Source: Anaerolineae bacterium
GTDB taxonomy: Bacteria; Chloroflexota; Anaerolineae; Aggregatilineales; Phototrophicaceae
Reading direction: 5' to 3'
Assembly (NCBI GenBank): GCA_022822305.1
Contig: JAJEBY010000003.1
Coordinates: 620,001 to 684,000 of the forward strand
Length of the DNA: 64,000 nucleotides
A program made the position numbers and the translations under genes. Each line of letters starts with the position of its first letter. Positions within the stretch are counted from its first letter, which is position 1. The notes under the pieces were generated by a model, which saw nothing but the letters and a program-made list of their open reading frames with translations, was not told the origin of the DNA and ran no database searches. This document shows positions 59,885 to 64,000 of this stretch, in pieces.

Positions 59885-61971
59885 TGATGACGCCAGCCAG
59901 CGATCTCCTGCTCGAGATTGAAGACCTGACCCTCAGCTACAGGATTGACAAGCGCTGGATCCCCGCCGTGCGCAATTTCCAGCTCAAGTTGGCGCGCGGA
60001 CAAGTCTACGGGCTGGTCGGCGAATCCGGCTCAGGCAAATCGACCATCGCCATGGCGCTGATGCGCTTCCTCAGCGGCAACGGTCGCGTGGAAAGCGGCG
60101 CCAAAATGCGCTTCGCGGGCGAAGACTTGCTCGGCAAGAGCGCTGCGGAAATGCGAGCGATCTGGGCGAAACGGATCAAACTCGTGCCGCAAAATGCCGG
60201 CGCCGCGCTGAATCCGTCGATGCGCGTCGGGCCGCAAGTGCTGGAATCGATCAGAGCGGCCATCGGCATTGACGGCGTCGAAGCCGAACGCGCGATGATG
60301 CGCATGTTTCATGATGTCAATCTGATCGATCCGGAAAAAGTCGCCCGGCGCTACCCGCACGAATTGAGCGGCGGCATGCAGCAGCGCGTGATGATCGCGA
60401 TGGCGCTGGTCAGCAATCCTGAGCTGCTGATCCTGGACGAGCCGACCACCGGCCTTGATGTCACCACCGAAGCCGTCATCCTTGATCTGATCCGCCAACT
60501 GATTGCCGAGCGCGATACCGGCGTGCTCTATATCACGCATAACCTGGGCGTGGTCGCCCAACTTTGCGAGCGCGTGACGGTACTTTACGCCGGCGAAATC
60601 ATGGAAGACGATCGCGCCGATGACCTCTTCCACCAAGCCTGGCACCCCTATACCCTGGGGCTGTTGGGGAGCTTGCCCCGGCCCGGCCAAAACAAACGCG
60701 ACGCCTTGCTGCATCCCATCGACGGCAACCCGCCCGCGCTCAAAGACTCGTCGCATGCTTGCGCCTTCGCGGAACGGTGCGCCTTCGCCGAAGACATCTG
60801 CCGGGATGTGAAACCGCCGCTGGAAAGCTTGCCCGATGGACGCGCCATCCGCTGCCACCGCTGGCGTGAAATCCGCGATGGCGAACTCCACCTGGTCGCC
60901 GACGACTCAGCCGCCGCCGAACCGGCACACGAAGGCCGCGCCCAATCCCTGATGCGCGTTGCCGATTTGACCAAGCATTTCACCGTAGGGCGAAGCCTGG
61001 CCGATGTCTTGAGCCACAGCGCGCCACCGCCGATCCGTGCGGTCGACGGCGTCGATCTGGCGCTCAATGCCGGGCAGGCCTTGGGCTTGGTCGGCGAAAG
61101 CGGCAGCGGCAAGACCACCCTGGCGCGCCTGATCGTCGGCCTGCAGGAACGCACCGGCGGCAAGCTGGAACTACTGGGCATGGACATCCGCAATAGCGTA
61201 CGCGAACGCAGCCCGGATGTGCTGGCCAAGATCCAGATGGTCTTTCAAAATCCGCAGAACGCGCTCAATCCCTACATGTCCGTGCGCGACGCCATCCGCC
61301 GGCCGCTGATCAAGCTGCGCGGCATGAACCCGGGCGACGCCGATGCGGAAGCGCTTGCGCTGTTGCGCAGCGTCAACCTGCGCGCCGACTATGCCGATCG
61401 CTTCCCGGGCGAGCTCAGCGGCGGCGAGAAACAGCGCGTGGCCATCGCGCGCGCCTTCGCCTCCGATCCCGATCTCATCATCTGCGACGAGCCGGTCTCG
61501 GCGCTGGATGTCTCGGTGCAAGCGGCCGTCCTGAACTTGCTGGCGCGCCTGCAAGACCAGAACGGCACCGCTTACCTATTCATCTCGCATGATCTGGCCG
61601 CCGTCGGCTATTTGGCCGATACCATCGCCGTGATGTATTTGGGACAGCTCTTTGAGGTGGCGGGCAGAGAAGACCTCTTTCAGCCGCCCTTCCATCCCTA
61701 TACCGAAGCGCTCTTCGCCGCCATTCCAGTCGCCGATCCGCGTCATCGCGTCGAAGCGACGCTTTTGAGCGACGCCTTGCCCAGCGCTCAGTACATCCCC
61801 GGCGGCTGCCGCTTTCACACGCGCTGCCCACGGGCGATCGGCCCTATCTGCGAGGAGGAAGAGCCTCCCTGGCGCGACGCCGGCGCCGGGCACGTCATTC
61901 GCTGTCATATCCCCATCGAAGAATTGACGGAAGCGCAAACTAAATCCGCCGCGGGCGCGGCAATGGACTGA
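59884..61971 (+). CDS. Fused DppD-DppF ABC transporter ATPase
   Basis: 695 aa with two complete nucleotide-binding domains. Domain 1: Walker A GESGSGKST near residue 45, LSGGMQQRV, LLILDEPTTGLD, then the Opp-type zinc/iron-ligand region HACAFAERCAFAEDICR. Domain 2: GESGSGKTT near 405, LSGGEKQRV, LIICDEPVSALD, and CRFHTRCPRAIGPIC. Both keep the C-terminal Cys-rich motif of Opp ATPases. The ATG at 59884 overlaps the permease stop by one base. It could also energise the second Dpp importer (29.6-33.2 kb), which lacks an ATPase. Confidence 0.95.
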   Translation: MMTPASDLLLEIEDLTLSYRIDKRWIPAVRNFQLKLARGQVYGLVGESGSGKSTIAMALMRFLSGNGRVESGAKMRFAGEDLLGKSAAEMRAIWAKRIKLVPQNAGAALNPSMRVGPQVLESIRAAIGIDGVEAERAMMRMFHDVNLIDPEKVARRYPHELSGGMQQRVMIAMALVSNPELLILDEPTTGLDVTTEAVILDLIRQLIAERDTGVLYITHNLGVVAQLCERVTVLYAGEIMEDDRADDLFHQAWHPYTLGLLGSLPRPGQNKRDALLHPIDGNPPALKDSSHACAFAERCAFAEDICRDVKPPLESLPDGRAIRCHRWREIRDGELHLVADDSAAAEPAHEGRAQSLMRVADLTKHFTVGRSLADVLSHSAPPPIRAVDGVDLALNAGQALGLVGESGSGKTTLARLIVGLQERTGGKLELLGMDIRNSVRERSPDVLAKIQMVFQNPQNALNPYMSVRDAIRRPLIKLRGMNPGDADAEALALLRSVNLRADYADRFPGELSGGEKQRVAIARAFASDPDLIICDEPVSALDVSVQAAVLNLLARLQDQNGTAYLFISHDLAAVGYLADTIAVMYLGQLFEVAGREDLFQPPFHPYTEALFAAIPVADPRHRVEATLLSDALPSAQYIPGGCRFHTRCPRAIGPICEEEEPPWRDAGAGHVIRCHIPIEELTEAQTKSAAGAAMD

Positions 61972-61976
61972 CTATC

Positions 61977-62957
61977 ATGCTGCGATTCGCGCGCCGTCGT
62001 TTGTTTTTCTTCCTCTTCACCTATGTGCTGAGTTCATTGATCATATTCTTCTTGCTGCGCGTATTGCCGGGCGATCCGGCCAAAGTCATCGCGGGCGGCC
62101 GAGAAGCCGCGCCCGAGCAAGTCGCCGAGATTCGCGCGGAGCTGGGCTTGGACGTGCCGTTGCCCGAGCAATATCTGAGCTGGGCCGGCAATTTCCTGCG
62201 CGGCGATTGGGGCAAGACCATCGCCTTCCGCGGCGCCGACAATCGCGATCTGATTCTTGAACGCAGCCGCAATTCAGCGCGGCTGGCTTTCATCGCCTTG
62301 GCGCTTTCCGTGCCACTGTCCCTGGTGTTGGGCGTCATCGCCGGGCTCAGCGAGAACAAACTGCCGGATGTGCTGATTTCGCTGCTCACGCTGTCAGTCG
62401 TCAGCCTGCCGGAATTCGTCACCGGTCTCTTCCTGATCAACACCGTGGCCTTGCGCTGGGGGCGAGGACCCTTGGCGTCGGCGATCGGCTGGTGGTTCCC
62501 CGCCAGTTCGGCCGTGCCGGCCAATGCTTCCTTCGGCGAGATGCTGCCCGCGCTCTGGCTGCCGGCGATAGCGGCCACGCTGGTGCTGCTGGCATACATC
62601 TCCCGCCTGACCCGCGCCGGCGTCATCGAAGAATTGAAGCGCGACTACGTGCGCACAGCGGCCCTCAAAGGCATCAGCCGGCGCAGCGTCATCCTGCGTC
62701 ACGTCTTGCGCAACGCCCTGCTTCCCACCATCACCGTCATCGCCATCAGCATCAGCTGGCTGATCAGCGGCTTGGTGGTGATTGAATTTGTCTTTGGATT
62801 CCCCGGCTTGGGCAGTCTGTTGATTGCCGCTATCGAACGGCGCGACCTGCCCCTGGTGCAGTCAATCGTGATGGTGACCGTGACCGTGGTGCTCTGCGCG
62901 AATCTGTTTGCCGATGCCGCTTACGCCCTGCTGAATCCGCGCATCAAGCTGGAATGA
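61977..62957 (+). CDS. Dpp/Opp-type ABC transporter permease, DppB-like
   Basis: 326 aa. Six spans, VLPGDPAKVIAGG after the first, an insert with loop around residue 170, and the EAA-type loop DYVRTAALKGISRRSVILRH. It is the last gene of the operon, 5 nt after the ATPase. It is convergent with the ABC exporter, with only 4 nt between stop codons. Confidence 0.94.
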   Translation: MLRFARRRLFFFLFTYVLSSLIIFFLLRVLPGDPAKVIAGGREAAPEQVAEIRAELGLDVPLPEQYLSWAGNFLRGDWGKTIAFRGADNRDLILERSRNSARLAFIALALSVPLSLVLGVIAGLSENKLPDVLISLLTLSVVSLPEFVTGLFLINTVALRWGRGPLASAIGWWFPASSAVPANASFGEMLPALWLPAIAATLVLLAYISRLTRAGVIEELKRDYVRTAALKGISRRSVILRHVLRNALLPTITVIAISISWLISGLVVIEFVFGFPGLGSLLIAAIERRDLPLVQSIVMVTVTVVLCANLFADAAYALLNPRIKLE

Positions 62958-62961
62958 GGCC

Positions 62962-64000
62962 CTAGGCGACCGCCTCGACGAATTGCTGCCGATACAGCGC
63001 CGCGTATAATCCATCCCGCGCGAGCAATTCCGCGTGCCTCCCCATCTCGCACAGATCGCCATCGTTGATCACACAGATGACATCGGCGTTGACAATCGTG
63101 CTCAGCCGATGGGCGATGACGAAAGCGGTGCGCCCGGCCACCAGCTTCCCCAGCGCATCCTGGATCAGCGACTCCGTAAGCATATCGACGCTCGAGGTGG
63201 CTTCGTCCATGATCAAGATGCGCGGATCGGCCAGGACTGCGCGAGCGATGGCGATCAGCTGGCGTTGACCCAGCGAGAGATTGGCCCCGTCCTCCAGGAT
63301 TTCCGTATCCAGGCCATCCGGCAATTCATCCGCGAAATCATCGACATTGGCCATTTCGGCTGCCGCCCGAACATCTTCACTGCTCGAGCTCGGACGGCCG
63401 AAGCGAATATTGTCGGCGATCGTTCCTGAAAAAATCACCGGATCCTGCGACACCAGCGCCATCTGCCCGCGCAAGGACCGCTGCGCCACATCACGTACAT
63501 CAATGCCATCGATGCGCAGGCTGCCGCCGCTGACATCATAGAAACGCGCGATCAGGTTGGCGATCGAGGTCTTGCCGGCGCCGGTCGGTCCTACCAGCGC
63601 GACGGTCGTGCCCGGCGCGATATCCAGGTTGATCCGGTGCAGCACGGGCAAGCCTTCTCGATAACCGAATTCGACATCGCGGAATTCGACCCGTCCGCTC
63701 ACCGCCGGCATGTCTTGCGCGTCCGGCTTGTCGCTGACATCGGGTTCAGTCTGCAACAGGTTGATCACGCGTTCGCCGCCCGCCATGGCCGTTTGCATCG
63801 TCGCGTAGAGCTGGCTCAGCTCCTGCACCGGCAGAAAGAAGCGATTGACATAAGCCAGGAACGCGATCACCGTGCCCAGGGTCAGCGTCCCGCTCGCCAC
63901 GCTGATGCCGCCAAACAGCAGAACAATGGCCGTGGCGACGATGCTGAGGAATTCCACGGTCGGGATGAAGACGAAGGAAAGCGAAATTGCTTCAATATGG
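62962..64000 (-). CDS. ABC exporter (MsbA/LmrA type), C-terminal part (5' end beyond the window)
   Basis: About 346 visible codons of a half-size exporter whose N-terminal spans lie off the right edge; the frame is open to 64000. The last transmembrane helices (IVLLFGGISVASGTLTLGTV) are followed by the nucleotide-binding domain: Walker A GPTGAGKTS, signature LSLGQRQ, Walker B ILIMDEATSSVD and switch His IAHRLST. Exporters of this kind move lipids or drugs and often come in pairs. A partner cannot be seen. Confidence 0.93.
   Translation of the reverse strand, partial: HIEAISLSFVFIPTVEFLSIVATAIVLLFGGISVASGTLTLGTVIAFLAYVNRFFLPVQELSQLYATMQTAMAGGERVINLLQTEPDVSDKPDAQDMPAVSGRVEFRDVEFGYREGLPVLHRINLDIAPGTTVALVGPTGAGKTSIANLIARFYDVSGGSLRIDGIDVRDVAQRSLRGQMALVSQDPVIFSGTIADNIRFGRPSSSSEDVRAAAEMANVDDFADELPDGLDTEILEDGANLSLGQRQLIAIARAVLADPRILIMDEATSSVDMLTESLIQDALGKLVAGRTAFVIAHRLSTIVNADVICVINDGDLCEMGRHAELLARDGLYAALYRQQFVEAVA

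Overview
The window reads as a chromosomal piece of a heterotrophic, carbohydrate-scavenging bacterium, most plausibly a Chloroflexota member (Anaerolineae/Caldilineae type). That assignment is inference from GC-rich DNA, a very high density of ABC substrate-binding proteins (SBPs), their non-lipoprotein signal peptides, and the GH116/GH51/amidohydrolase/Gfo-Idh-MocA repertoire. No rRNA, tRNA, CRISPR array, phage or transposase gene was seen.

Layout. (1) 1-5.6 kb, minus: a GlpA/EgsA-like dehydrogenase, then a CUT1 sugar importer (SBP, MalF-like, MalG-like), then a DegT-type PLP aminotransferase cut by the left edge. (2) 5.7-7.2 kb, plus: Gfo/Idh/MocA oxidoreductase and cupin. (3) 7.2-24.4 kb, minus: GntR regulator, SDR dehydrogenase, second CUT1 importer, GH116 glycosidase, CehA/McbA-type metallohydrolase, Nif3-like protein, third CUT1 importer, amidohydrolase, and a Tat-type family-5 SBP interrupted by one in-frame stop. 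(4) 24.8-27.7 kb: a GH3 remnant and a large membrane protein. (5) 28.2-37.0 kb, plus: M20-like protein with altered active site, Dpp-type importer without ATPase, M29/NicX-like hydrolase, aldo/keto reductase, DUF3830 protein, phosphotriesterase-homology protein. (6) 37.1-47.1 kb: divergent sugar module. Minus: 6-phosphofructokinase, ROK kinase, GH51 arabinofuranosidase. Plus: DeoR regulator, an SBP made of two near-identical tandem domains, Rbs/Frc permease, ATPase, LacD-type aldolase. (7) 47.1-57.0 kb, minus, two sets: thiolase-like + DUF35, DhaK, DhaL, FucI/AraA-like isomerase; then UgpC/MsmK-type ATPase, MFS carrier, CaiB/BaiF CoA-transferase, nucleoside hydrolase. (8) 57.3-63.0 kb, plus: Dpp-type importer with a fused DppD-DppF ATPase; then the end of an ABC exporter running off the right edge.

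How it fits together. The kinase, PFK-like enzyme and LacD aldolase around DeoR form a plausible hexose to hexose-6-P to hexose-1,6-bisP to triose-P route fed by its own importer. Three CUT1 importers lack a local ATPase and one orphan UgpC/MsmK-type ATPase is present; one Dpp importer lacks an ATPase and a fused DppDF lies elsewhere. Shared ATPases are therefore likely.

Window-wide patterns. Every SBP-to-permease junction (6 of 6) carries at least one RNA hairpin, built from different repeat sequences. All seven SBPs have an Ala-Gln signal-peptidase junction and no lipobox. Two intergenic repeat families recur, one a fixed 9-3-9 inverted repeat and one C/G-rich. The most unusual gene is the tandem SBP with an exact 924-bp period.
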